From the NCBI GenBank assembly GCA_035286595.1, contig DATEDA010000069.1:1-64000 (forward strand): a stretch of 64,000 nucleotides of DNA, given 5' to 3'. The position numbers were made by a program, and so were the translations under genes. The notes below the pieces were generated by a model that was not told the DNA's origin, ran no database searches, and was given only the letters and a program-made list of their open reading frames with translations. Numbering within the stretch: position 1 is the first letter of the stretch; every line of letters begins with the position of its first letter. This document shows, in pieces, positions 35,298 to 43,931 of the stretch. This stretch comes from DATEDA01 sp035286595. GTDB lineage: Bacteria; Pseudomonadota; Gammaproteobacteria; Burkholderiales; SG8-39.

Positions 35298-35542
35298 GGC
35301 GGCCTTGGCTTTCGGCTTGCGAATTCGGGGGCTGGCGGCGGGCTGCCGCCGGAAGGCGTTCTCGCTTTGCCGCTATCCTAACAAAAAAACCCCTTGCAAG
35401 CGAAGGCCGGGCGCGAGCCGGGAAACAGCGGGCTTTCCCTTTGCCGACGTAGGGTTACGCACCCCGTCCCCGGGGGGGGCGGGGGGTAGCGCCGTGCTAC
35501 CATCGCCGCGACTGCGAGTCGTTCCGGCTAGAAGCCCGCACC

Positions 35543-35866
35543 ATGACCTACGTCGTCACCGAGACCTGCATCAAGTGCAAGTACACCGATTGCGTCGATG
35601 TCTGCCCCGTGGACTGCTTCCGCGAGGGGCCGAACATCCTGGTGATCGATCCCGACGAGTGCATCGATTGCACGCTGTGCGTCGCCGAATGCCCGGTCGA
35701 GGCGATCTACGCCGAGGACGACGTGCCACCCGATCAGCGCCCGTTCATCGCGCTCAACGCCGAGCTCGCCAAGCGGTGGCCGCCGATCGTCGAACGCAAG
35801 CCGGCGCCGGCGGACGCCGACGAATGGGCCAAGACCAAGGAGAAGGCCCAGTTGCTCGAGCGCTGA
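35543..35866 (+). CDS. fdxA: 7Fe-8S ferredoxin FdxA
   Basis: Electron carrier with one 3Fe-4S and one 4Fe-4S cluster. The 107-residue protein has cysteines at the positions of Azotobacter ferredoxin I plus one: C9, C17 and C50 for the 3Fe-4S cluster, and C21, C40, C43 and C46 for the 4Fe-4S cluster. A C-terminal helical extension follows, as in the family. It is divergent from trxA across a 245-base gap in which I see no further gene. Confidence 0.94.
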   Translation: MTYVVTETCIKCKYTDCVDVCPVDCFREGPNILVIDPDECIDCTLCVAECPVEAIYAEDDVPPDQRPFIALNAELAKRWPPIVERKPAPADADEWAKTKEKAQLLER

Positions 35867-35929
35867 GGCCGGCCGTGGTCTAACATCGAAGCGAGCGCTT
35901 GGCGCTCGCCGGCGCGAGGAGGGAAGCCC

Positions 35930-36364
35930 ATGCTCACCAAGGAAATCCTCCGCATCAAGGGCTCGGTCCTGTATACGATCGCCCCCGAAGGCCGCCTGTG
36001 GGACGCCGTAGGCACGATGGTCGAGAACGACATCGGCTCGCTCGTGGTGATGGACCGCGGGCGACTCGCGGGCATGCTCACGTTCCGCGAGGTCCTCGCC
36101 GCGCTGCACCGCTTCCACGAGGGCTTCGCGCGGCTCAAGGTCGAGGACGTGATGGTGAAGGAGCCGAAGTCCGTCGGCCCCGAGATGGAGGTGGACGACC
36201 TGCGTCGCGTGATGATCGACACGCACGTCCGGTACATGCCGGTCATGGACGGCGCGACCCTGACCGGCGTGCTGTCCTTCCACGACGTGGCGAAGGCGGT
36301 CCTCGAAGAGCAGAGCTTCGAGAATCGCATGCTGAAGGGCTACATCAAGAACTGGCCCGAGTGA
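35930..36364 (+). CDS. CBS-domain protein
   Basis: A 144-residue protein consisting of a CBS pair (Bateman module): first repeat about residues 15-65 (AVGTMVENDIGSLVVMDRGRLAGMLT), second about 78-135 (DDLRRVMIDTHVRYMPVMDGATLTGVLS). Such stand-alone modules bind adenine nucleotides and regulate a partner. No partner domain is fused here. A GAGGAGGG ribosome binding site precedes ATG 35930. Target unknown. Confidence 0.88.
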   Translation: MLTKEILRIKGSVLYTIAPEGRLWDAVGTMVENDIGSLVVMDRGRLAGMLTFREVLAALHRFHEGFARLKVEDVMVKEPKSVGPEMEVDDLRRVMIDTHVRYMPVMDGATLTGVLSFHDVAKAVLEEQSFENRMLKGYIKNWPE

Positions 36365-36506
36365 GCGTTGGCGCCCAGGGCTCGCCGCCGGCTCCGGGGC
36401 GGCGGGTGTGCGGTTCCGTCGGGGTTCCGGCCGGAACAGAGCTTCGCCAAGCCGCGTCTGCCCCGACGCCCGCCCGATCTCGAAACAGACCGCCTGAGGC
36501 CGGCAG

Positions 36507-38393
36507 ATGACCGAGCGCAGCCAGTTCAGGCTCCTCGGCGAGCGGCGCTTCGGGCCGTTCTTCGCCACCCAGCTCCTGGGCGCGTTCAACGACAACGTGT
36601 TCAAGAACGCGCTCGTCATCCTGATCGCGTTCCAGACCGCCGGTCTCGCCGGCCTCGCGCCGGAGGTGACGGTCAACCTCGCCGCGGGCGTGTTCATCCT
36701 GCCGTTCTTCCTGTTCTCCGCGACGGCCGGGCAGCTCGCCGACAAGTACGACAAGGCGCGGATCATGCGGCTGGTGAAGCTCGCGGAGATCGGGATCATG
36801 GCGCTCGCAGCCATGGGATTCGTCCGCGGCGATATCGTCACCCTGTTCGTTGCCCTGTTCCTGATGGGCGTCCACTCGACCGTGTTCGGGCCGGTGAAGT
36901 ACTCGATTCTCCCGCAGACCCTCGACGATCGGGAGCTCGTCGGCGGCAACGCGCTGGTCGAGACCGGCACGTGGGCGGCGATCCTTCTCGGTACCATTCT
37001 CGGCGGGCTCCTCGTCGCGCGGCCGTCCGGCCCGACCCTGCTCGTCCCAGCGGTGACCATCGCCGTTGCAGTCCTCGGCTATGGGGCGAGCCGCTTCGTC
37101 CCCGCGGCGCCGCCGGTCGCGCCAGACCTCGTGCTGAGTTGGAACCCCGTCGCCGAGACGTGGCGCAACTTGCGGTTCCTGCGCCAGAACCGGACGGTAT
37201 TCCTGTCGATCCTCGGCGTGTCCTGGTTCTGGTTCTACGGCGCCCTGCTGCTCGCCCAGTTCCCGACGTTCGCGAAGACCTGGCTCGGCGGCGACGCCAG
37301 CGTCGCGACGGCGCTCCTCGCGGTCCTCACGGTCGGCATCGGCGCGGGCTCGCTTGCCTGCGAGCGCATGTCGGGACACAAGGTGGAGATCGGGCTCGTC
37401 CCGTTCGGATCGATCGGCTTGACGGTGTTCGCGCTCGACCTCTTCCTCGCGACCCCGTCGGTTCCGCCCGAGGCAACGAGCGGCGTCGGGGCGTTTCTCG
37501 CCAGGCCCGACGCGATCCGGGTGCTCGCCGACGTCGGTCTGATCGGGCTCTTCGGCGGGTTCTTCATCGTGCCGCTCTACGCATTGATTCTCAGCCGCTC
37601 GGATCCCGCGCACCAGTCGCGGATCATCGCCGGCAACAACATCGTGAACGCTGCGTTCATGGTCGGCGCAGCGCTGATCGGCGCGGCGTTCCTCCAGCTC
37701 GGCGCGACGGTGCCGCAGCTCTTCCTGCTGACCGCGCTCCTGAACGCCGCCGTGGCGGTGTTCATTTATTTGCTGGTGCCCGAGTTCCTGATGCGGTTCC
37801 TCGCATGGCTGCTCATCCACTCGGTGTATCGGCTGGAGAAATCCGGCCTCGAGCACATCCCGGAGCGAGGCGCGGCGCTGCTCGTCTGCAATCACGTCAG
37901 CTTCGTCGACGCCATCGTGATCATGGCCGCCTGCCGCCGCCCGATCCGGTTCGTGATGGATCACCGCATCTTCAAGACGCCGGTGCTGAGCTTCATCTTC
38001 CGCACCGGCGGCGCGATTCCGATCGCTTCCCGCAAGGAGGATCCGGAGATGATGGAACGGGCGTTCGCCGAGGTCGCGGCCGCGCTGCGCGCGGGTCAGC
38101 TCGTCGGCATCTTTCCCGAGGGGCGCCTCACGGACTCGGGCGAGATCCAGCCGTTCCGGCCCGGGATCCAGCGCATCCTCGACGAGACCCCGGTGCCGGT
38201 CGTGCCGATGGCGCTGCGCGGCCTGTGGGGCAGCTTGTTCAGCCGCATGAAGGGGCAGGCGATGACCAGACCGTTCCGGCGCGGGCTCTTCAGCCGGATC
38301 GGGCTCGTCGCCGCGCCACCGGTCGGGCCGGAACTCGTCACGCCGGAAGGGCTGCAGGCTCAGGTCCAGACGTTGCGCGGCGACTGGCGCTGA
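36507..38393 (+). CDS. LplT-like MFS transporter fused to a PlsC-type acyltransferase
   Basis: A 628-residue fusion. Residues 1-430 form an MFS carrier similar to lysophospholipid flippase LplT (FNDNVFKNALVILIAFQT at the N-terminus). From about 440 it is an acyltransferase with the catalytic NHVSFVD (HX4D) motif, FRTGGAIPI and the substrate motif FPEGRLTDSG. It should import lysophospholipid and reacylate it within one polypeptide. In E. coli the same job is split between LplT and Aas. The acyl-ACP synthetase part of Aas is absent here, so the acyl donor must be activated elsewhere. Confidence 0.87.
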   Translation: MTERSQFRLLGERRFGPFFATQLLGAFNDNVFKNALVILIAFQTAGLAGLAPEVTVNLAAGVFILPFFLFSATAGQLADKYDKARIMRLVKLAEIGIMALAAMGFVRGDIVTLFVALFLMGVHSTVFGPVKYSILPQTLDDRELVGGNALVETGTWAAILLGTILGGLLVARPSGPTLLVPAVTIAVAVLGYGASRFVPAAPPVAPDLVLSWNPVAETWRNLRFLRQNRTVFLSILGVSWFWFYGALLLAQFPTFAKTWLGGDASVATALLAVLTVGIGAGSLACERMSGHKVEIGLVPFGSIGLTVFALDLFLATPSVPPEATSGVGAFLARPDAIRVLADVGLIGLFGGFFIVPLYALILSRSDPAHQSRIIAGNNIVNAAFMVGAALIGAAFLQLGATVPQLFLLTALLNAAVAVFIYLLVPEFLMRFLAWLLIHSVYRLEKSGLEHIPERGAALLVCNHVSFVDAIVIMAACRRPIRFVMDHRIFKTPVLSFIFRTGGAIPIASRKEDPEMMERAFAEVAAALRAGQLVGIFPEGRLTDSGEIQPFRPGIQRILDETPVPVVPMALRGLWGSLFSRMKGQAMTRPFRRGLFSRIGLVAAPPVGPELVTPEGLQAQVQTLRGDWR

Positions 38394-38411
38394 AGCGGGG
38401 GCCGCCGCGCG

Positions 38412-38606
38412 TCAACCGCGCCCGCGGTTCTTGTCCCAGACGTAGCGGACGAAACGCTGCCAGCGCGACGCCCGCTGCACAAGCGCATTGCGCGTCTTGA
38501 GCTGCGCCTCGCGGTCGCGCGCGACGCTCTTCTTCACCTGCTCGTGGATTCGGCGCATCGCCAGGCCGCCGGGACCTTTCAGCTTGTCGGGATCGTCGGT
38601 CGGCAT
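38412..38606 (-). CDS. Small basic hypothetical protein
   Basis: A 64-residue, highly charged helical reading frame (MPTDDPDKLKGPGGLAMRRI ... RFVRYVWDKNRGRG). No motif or signal peptide. It fills the gap between the MFS-acyltransferase gene (convergent) and aroC (divergent) and keeps a plausible amino-acid composition, which supports it being real, but there is no clear ribosome binding site. Confidence 0.5.
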   Translation of the reverse strand: MPTDDPDKLKGPGGLAMRRIHEQVKKSVARDREAQLKTRNALVQRASRWQRFVRYVWDKNRGRG

Positions 38607-38652
38607 CGCACCCGGATGCTAAACTCGATCGCGATTTCCGGATAGCGTGTCC

Positions 38653-39753
38653 ATGTCGGGCAACACGATCGGTAAGCTCTTCTGCGTGACCTCGTTCGGC
38701 GAGAGCCACGGCCCGGCCTACGGCGGCGTCGTCGACGGCTGTCCGCCGGGCATGGAGCTTTCGGCCGCCGACATTCAGACCGAGCTCGATCGGCGCAAGC
38801 CCGGCACCTCCCGCCACGTCACGCAGCGACAGGAATCGGACGCGATCGAGATCCTCTCGGGCGTGTTCGAAGGCCGGACGACAGGGACGGCGATCGGCTT
38901 CCTCATCCGCAACGAGGACCAGCGGAGCCGCGACTACAGCAAGCTCGCCGACACCTTCCGCCCGGGCCACGCGGACTACACCTACTGGCAAAAATACGGG
39001 ATCCGGGACTATCGCGGCGGCGGCCGCGCGTCGGCGCGCGAGACGACGGTGCGGGTGGCGGCAGGCGCGATCGCGAAGAAGTGGCTGCGCGAGCGCTACG
39101 GCGTCGTGATCCGCGGCTATCTCGCCCAACTCGGACCGATCAAGATCCCGTTCGTCGCATGGGACCAGGTCGACCGGAACCCGTTCTTCGCGCCGAGCGC
39201 GGAGGTCGTGCCGCAGCTCGAGCAGTTCATGGACGAGCTGCGCGACGCCGGCGATTCGTGCGGGGCGAAGGTCGCGGTCGTCGCCGAGAACGTCCCGGTC
39301 GGCTGGGGTGCGCCGGTGTACGACCGCCTCGACGCGGACATCGCCTACGCGATGATGGGCATCAACGCGGTGAAGGGCGTCGAGATCGGCGCGGGGTTCG
39401 CCTCGGTCGAGCAGAAGGGCAGCGAGCACGGCGACGAGCTGACCCCGGACGGCTTCCTCTCCAACAACGCCGGCGGTACCCTGGGCGGGATCTCGAGCGG
39501 GCAGGACATCCTGGTCCAGATCGCCCTCAAGCCGACCTCGAGCATCCGGGTTCCGCGCCGCTCGATCGATCGGCAGGGCAAACCGACGATCGTCGCGACG
39601 ACCGGCCGCCACGACCCCTGCGTCGGCATCCGGGCGACGCCGATCGCCGAGGCGATGCTGGCGATCGTGCTCATGGACCACGCGCTCCGGCACCGCGCGC
39701 AGAATGCCGACGCGATCTGTCCCACGCCCCGAGTCCCCGGCAAGCCGAAGTAG
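38653..39753 (+). CDS. aroC: Chorismate synthase
   Basis: Last step of the shikimate pathway, making chorismate (the precursor used by the trp genes at 54-57 kb). The 366-residue product from ATG 38653 shows MSGNTIGKLFCVTSFGESHG, the FMN/EPSP-binding segment RPGHADYTYWQKYG, GGGRASARETTVRVAAGA and GRHDPCVGIRATPIAEAM. A GTG two codons upstream (38647) is less likely because the family starts at MSGN. Convergent with the next gene, with stops abutting. Confidence 0.96.
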   Translation: MSGNTIGKLFCVTSFGESHGPAYGGVVDGCPPGMELSAADIQTELDRRKPGTSRHVTQRQESDAIEILSGVFEGRTTGTAIGFLIRNEDQRSRDYSKLADTFRPGHADYTYWQKYGIRDYRGGGRASARETTVRVAAGAIAKKWLRERYGVVIRGYLAQLGPIKIPFVAWDQVDRNPFFAPSAEVVPQLEQFMDELRDAGDSCGAKVAVVAENVPVGWGAPVYDRLDADIAYAMMGINAVKGVEIGAGFASVEQKGSEHGDELTPDGFLSNNAGGTLGGISSGQDILVQIALKPTSSIRVPRRSIDRQGKPTIVATTGRHDPCVGIRATPIAEAMLAIVLMDHALRHRAQNADAICPTPRVPGKPK

Positions 39754-42700
39754 TCAGGAAGGTCGGTCTGGCGGCGCCGCCGACTTGGCGACGGCGAGGT
39801 ACGCGTAGAGCAGCCTGAGATCGAGGCCGAGCTCCCCGCGCGCGACCTCGGCCGAGTGCCGGTCCCACGCACTCTGCGCACGGTCGAGCTGGGCCGACAG
39901 GATGTTGCCGACGAGCGAGGCCGTGAGCAGGAACTGCTTGTGGCTCGTCGAGAGCTCGCGGCCGCGCCCGAGCAGGTCGTCGGCATGGCGGGCCATGGCC
40001 GCGTGGTCGCGCGCGCCGACCGCGCGGAAGAGCTTGACCCACGCCTGCTCCTCGGCCGCGAGCCGCCGGTAGCACGGCGCCCGCTCGAACCGCGACCAGA
40101 TCGCGTCGGCCTCGGCAGGCGGAAGCGCCGCGTTGACGGTGCGAGCCACCTGGAAGAGGGCGTGGACCCAGATGTCGGGCGTCTCGCCGCCGACGCAGTC
40201 GAGGCCGCGCATCTTCGAGAGCTCCAGGTTCTTCTCCAGCTCGGCCGGGATCCCGACCGGGAGCGGCAGCTTCTCGTCCAGATAGAAGTCGCGCGCGTAC
40301 CGGGCGCGGCGCGCGAGCTCGATGCGCTCGAGGAATTCGTCGCCGTCGTACGAGAGCGGGCGCACTACCTGTCGTCGGCTCTCGAGCATGGCGATGATCG
40401 GCACGCCTTCCGCGCCGACGCGCGTGAGCTCGCCGGCGCTGCTCTGCAGGAAGCGGTGCTTCGATGCATTGAGGTCGAGATACGGGCGGAAATCCGAGTT
40501 CGCCGGAGCGCCGTAGGAGAGAAACAGCGGGTGCAGCGAGCTCCTGCCCCCGAGTCGGCGGATGTCGAGGTCGCCGATGCGCTGCACGTGCACCTTGCGG
40601 AGCTCCGCCGCCAGGCCGGGGATCTGGAACACGTCGTGGAGCGGACGCGCGAGGGTTTCCGGGTCGCCGGCGACGATGAGGAGATCCGAGTCGGTGGCGG
40701 CGTAGATCGCGTAGTCGGGGAAGTTCTCGCCGAGCGCCTGCAGCACCGAGGCGATCAGCGGCATGTCTATTTCATACAGCTGGAACCACTGGACCATCAC
40801 GCCGCCGGGGTTGAGGTAGCGGCGGACGTGCCGGTAGAACTCGGTCGTGAACAGGCTCGATACCCCGCTCACCCACGGATTCGACGGCTCGGACACGATG
40901 ATGTCGTAGCGCTGGTTGTGAGTGGAGAAGTAGGTCTTCGCGTCGTCGAACACGATCCGGCTGCGCGGGTCGGCGAACGCGGAGGCGTTTCGCGCCGCGA
41001 ACCCGCGCGCGGCTTCGGCCATCGCCGGCTCGATCTCGATCGTGTCCACACGCTCGAGGGTCGGGCTGGCGAGCATGGTGTGGGTGGTGAGCCCGGTGCC
41101 GATGCCGATAATGGCCGCGGTTTTCGCGTCGGGCTTGTGCGCGAGCGGCACCGCCGCGGTGAGCACCATCGTGACCTCGTCCGAGATGCGCGGGCCGTCC
41201 TCGAGATTGATGGCCCCGTCGGACTTGCCGTTGGTGCGCAGGGACAGGCCTTCGCGGAACTGCATCAGGCTGACCGACGTGGTCTTGCCGTCCCGATAGA
41301 ACTTGAGCTCGGCGTCGGTCGCGGAGTACAGGTCCCCGCGGCGGAACACTCCCGAGGCCATCTTGTACGGGTCGAGACTGACGGCCAGCCCCACGACCAC
41401 GAGCGCGATCAGGGCGACGACCGTCGCGCCGAAGGTGAACCCGGAGGGAAGCGGCGCCGGCGCCCCGCGGCGCTGCTGGAAGCCGCTCACCGCGAGCCGC
41501 CAGAGCAGGAGCAGGCCGAGCCCGATGTCGAGCGCCGCCCCGACGGTGATGAGCCCCTTCAGCCCGAGCAGCGGCATGCCGACGTGCGCGGCGAACACGA
41601 CGCCCGCGATCGCCCCCAACGTGTTCGCCGCGTACACCGCGCCGATCGAGCGCTCGCCGTGACCGCGTGCGAGCAGCGCGTAGGTGATGAGCGGCAGCGT
41701 CATGCCGGCGCAGAACGTCACCGGGAACATGATCGCGAGCGCGATGCCGTGGCTCGCGAGGAGGAAGATCCCGTACCCCGCGTCGGTCTTGGCGGTGCCC
41801 TTGATCACCAGCTGCATCAGATCGAACATCGCGCCGTAGAGGGGGAGCGTGGCGAGCGCGAGGAGCCCCATCGCGATCTGCACGACGCCGAGGAACGCGA
41901 GCGGCTCCCGCGCCCGGTCGATGCGGCGCCGCACCCAGTACCCGCCGCAGGCGAGACCGAAGATGAACGCCGAGAGCATGAGCTCGAACGAATGGGTCGC
42001 GGCGCCGAGCACGAGCGTCAGCATGCGGATCCAGCCGATCTCGTAGATGAACGACGCGGTCCCGGTCAGCGCCGCGACGACGAGCAGCAGCCGCCACGGC
42101 GCCTCGGCGCCGCCGGTGGCGGTGCGCTCGGCGATGGTGGCCGCCGCGACTCGCCCGGGCTCCGGGTCGCGACCGGGCGCGACCAGCCACACGATCACCG
42201 CGAGCGCGAGGTTCAGCGCCCCGGCAACCTGGATCGTGCCCGGCAGCCCGAGCTTGTCGATCAGCACGAAGCCGCTCGCCAGCACGCCGAGGGCGGCGCC
42301 GAAGCTGTTGGTGAAGTACAGCATCGCGAGCGCCTCGCCCGGCCGCTCGGGATGGCGGCGGAGGAGCCCCGCGCTCATGAGCGGGAAGGTCAGCCCGAGG
42401 AGGACCGACTGCGGCAGGATGAGCGCCGCGGCGAGCGACCACTTGACGAGCGCCGCAGCGGTGTCGGAGCCGAGCGCCGGCAGGATCGACCCGTACGCGG
42501 CGTCGGTCGTGGCGACGAACAGCGGATGGAAGGCGATCGCCGCGAGCCCGATCACCGCTTCCACGATCGCGTAGCTGCGCAGCAGGTTCCGCCAGCGCGC
42601 GGACAGGCGGCTCGCGAGCCACGCGCCGAGCGCCATGCCGCCCATGAACAGTGCGAGCACGAGCGTCTGCGCGTACGCGGCGTGGCCGAGGAAGAGCTTG

Positions 42701-42819
42701 AGGTAGTGGCTCCAGATCGACTCGTAGACGAGGCCCGCGAAACCGGAGATCGTGAACAGCAGGAATAGCAGGCTCCGGCGGTACGCGGGCCTTGCCGCAG
42801 GCGGTGGTGCGGGGGTCAC
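39754..42819 (-). CDS. Membrane protein fused to a spermidine synthase-like domain
   Basis: A 1021-residue protein. The first about 480 residues make 11-13 membrane helices (SGFAGLVYESIWSHYLKLFL is the typical opening of this fused family). Residues about 560-760 are a spermidine synthase/Rossmann methyltransferase fold with IGIGTGLTTHTML, TIEIEPAMAEAARGF and FDDAKTYFSTHNQRYDIIVS. A soluble C-terminal tail of about 250 residues follows. The polyamine-synthase acidic residues cannot all be verified, so aminopropyl transfer is not assured. Starts with GTG at 42819, overlapping the stop of the upstream permease gene (GTGA). Confidence 0.8.
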   Translation of the reverse strand: MTPAPPPAARPAYRRSLLFLLFTISGFAGLVYESIWSHYLKLFLGHAAYAQTLVLALFMGGMALGAWLASRLSARWRNLLRSYAIVEAVIGLAAIAFHPLFVATTDAAYGSILPALGSDTAAALVKWSLAAALILPQSVLLGLTFPLMSAGLLRRHPERPGEALAMLYFTNSFGAALGVLASGFVLIDKLGLPGTIQVAGALNLALAVIVWLVAPGRDPEPGRVAAATIAERTATGGAEAPWRLLLVVAALTGTASFIYEIGWIRMLTLVLGAATHSFELMLSAFIFGLACGGYWVRRRIDRAREPLAFLGVVQIAMGLLALATLPLYGAMFDLMQLVIKGTAKTDAGYGIFLLASHGIALAIMFPVTFCAGMTLPLITYALLARGHGERSIGAVYAANTLGAIAGVVFAAHVGMPLLGLKGLITVGAALDIGLGLLLLWRLAVSGFQQRRGAPAPLPSGFTFGATVVALIALVVVGLAVSLDPYKMASGVFRRGDLYSATDAELKFYRDGKTTSVSLMQFREGLSLRTNGKSDGAINLEDGPRISDEVTMVLTAAVPLAHKPDAKTAAIIGIGTGLTTHTMLASPTLERVDTIEIEPAMAEAARGFAARNASAFADPRSRIVFDDAKTYFSTHNQRYDIIVSEPSNPWVSGVSSLFTTEFYRHVRRYLNPGGVMVQWFQLYEIDMPLIASVLQALGENFPDYAIYAATDSDLLIVAGDPETLARPLHDVFQIPGLAAELRKVHVQRIGDLDIRRLGGRSSLHPLFLSYGAPANSDFRPYLDLNASKHRFLQSSAGELTRVGAEGVPIIAMLESRRQVVRPLSYDGDEFLERIELARRARYARDFYLDEKLPLPVGIPAELEKNLELSKMRGLDCVGGETPDIWVHALFQVARTVNAALPPAEADAIWSRFERAPCYRRLAAEEQAWVKLFRAVGARDHAAMARHADDLLGRGRELSTSHKQFLLTASLVGNILSAQLDRAQSAWDRHSAEVARGELGLDLRLLYAYLAVAKSAAPPDRPS

Positions 42820-43880
42820 GGCTGCGGCGCGTCAGTGGGCGTCGCGGCGGCGATCCATCGGCGGGTCAGGCTGTAGCCGACTGCGAGCAGCGTCGGGCCC
42901 AGAAAGACGCCGATGAAGCCGAACGCGAGCACGCCGCCAAAGACCCCGAGCAGCACCAGCACGAACGGCATCGCCGCGCCGCGGCTGATCAGCAGCGGCT
43001 TGACGAAGTTGTCGATGCTGCTGACCACGAGCGCGCCCCAGACGAGCATGAACACCCCCCACGCGATCTCGTCCTGCAAGAACAGCCAGATCGCCGCGCC
43101 GCCCCAGACGATTGGCGGGCCGATCGGCACCGGCGACAGGAGGAAGGTCGCGGCACCGAGGAGGAGCGACGAGGGCACCCCCGCGATCCACAGGCCGAGC
43201 GCGGCGACCACGCCCTGCGCGAGCGCGGTGCCGACGATCCCGTACATCACGCCGACGACGGTGTTGTTGATCGTCTCGACCATGCTGTTCCCGAGGTTGC
43301 CCGCGAGCCGGGTGGCGATCGCGCGGAGCGTCGCCATCAGCGCCTCGCCATCGCGATAGAGGAAGAAGCCGATGAACACCGCCAGCGTGAGTTGCAGGAT
43401 CCCCTCGCCGAGCACCTTCCCGACCGCGACGAGGAACGCCTGCGCGGGTTGGGCGAAGCGTCGCAGCAGCGCGAGCGCCTCGTCGCGGCTCGCGGCGAGG
43501 CGCTGCCAGTAATCGTCGAGCTGCTCGCCGACGTACGGCAGTCCGATCAGCCAGGCCGGCGGTTCGGGCGGTCCCGCAGCGAAGGCCTCCTTGACCCACT
43601 CGACCAGGCGCGGCACGTCGTCGACGAGCGACCCGACGAGCAGCACGAACGGGATGAGCCCGATCAGCACGAGCAGCAGTGTCATCAGGCTCGCCGCGAG
43701 CGTCGAGCGTCCGCCGACCTTCCTGCGGATCCAGACGTAGAGTGGCCAGGTGCAGGCGGCCACCGACGCGGCGAACAGCGTGGCGGGGAGGAACGGCTGC
43801 AGGACGACATAGCAGCCGACGACGAGGATCGCGACGGCGGCGATCTGCGCGAGCTGCTCGATGCGGCTGCGTTCCAGCAT
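42816..43880 (-). CDS. AI-2E family (PerM/YdiK) permease
   Basis: A 354-residue membrane protein of the AI-2E transporter family: an N-terminal helix pair, a large loop with a coiled segment (about 85-150), and a C-terminal bundle ending in the conserved FVKPLLISRGAAMPF and GVFGGVLAFGFIGVFLGP motifs. Members export small molecules or act as Na+/H+ antiporters. The substrate here is unknown. Translation is coupled to the spermidine synthase-like protein, which suggests a joint role, perhaps polyamine handling (inference). Confidence 0.85.
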   Translation of the reverse strand: MLERSRIEQLAQIAAVAILVVGCYVVLQPFLPATLFAASVAACTWPLYVWIRRKVGGRSTLAASLMTLLLVLIGLIPFVLLVGSLVDDVPRLVEWVKEAFAAGPPEPPAWLIGLPYVGEQLDDYWQRLAASRDEALALLRRFAQPAQAFLVAVGKVLGEGILQLTLAVFIGFFLYRDGEALMATLRAIATRLAGNLGNSMVETINNTVVGVMYGIVGTALAQGVVAALGLWIAGVPSSLLLGAATFLLSPVPIGPPIVWGGAAIWLFLQDEIAWGVFMLVWGALVVSSIDNFVKPLLISRGAAMPFVLVLLGVFGGVLAFGFIGVFLGPTLLAVGYSLTRRWIAAATPTDAPQP

Positions 43881-43931
43881 GAGGTCTACGGTAGAGTGGC
43901 CGGGAGTTTAGCGGAGCACGCGTGACGGCGC

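Noticed and set aside
35298..35542. Possible promoters in the trxA-fdxA divergent gap
   Set aside because: Weak -10-like strings (for example TAGGAT) occur but none has an acceptable -35 partner at normal spacing.
39856..42768. Long plus-strand frame antisense to the spermidine synthase fusion gene
   Set aside because: Composed mostly of Arg, Glu, Gly and His with no fold-like pattern; the minus strand has clear membrane helices and a Rossmann motif.
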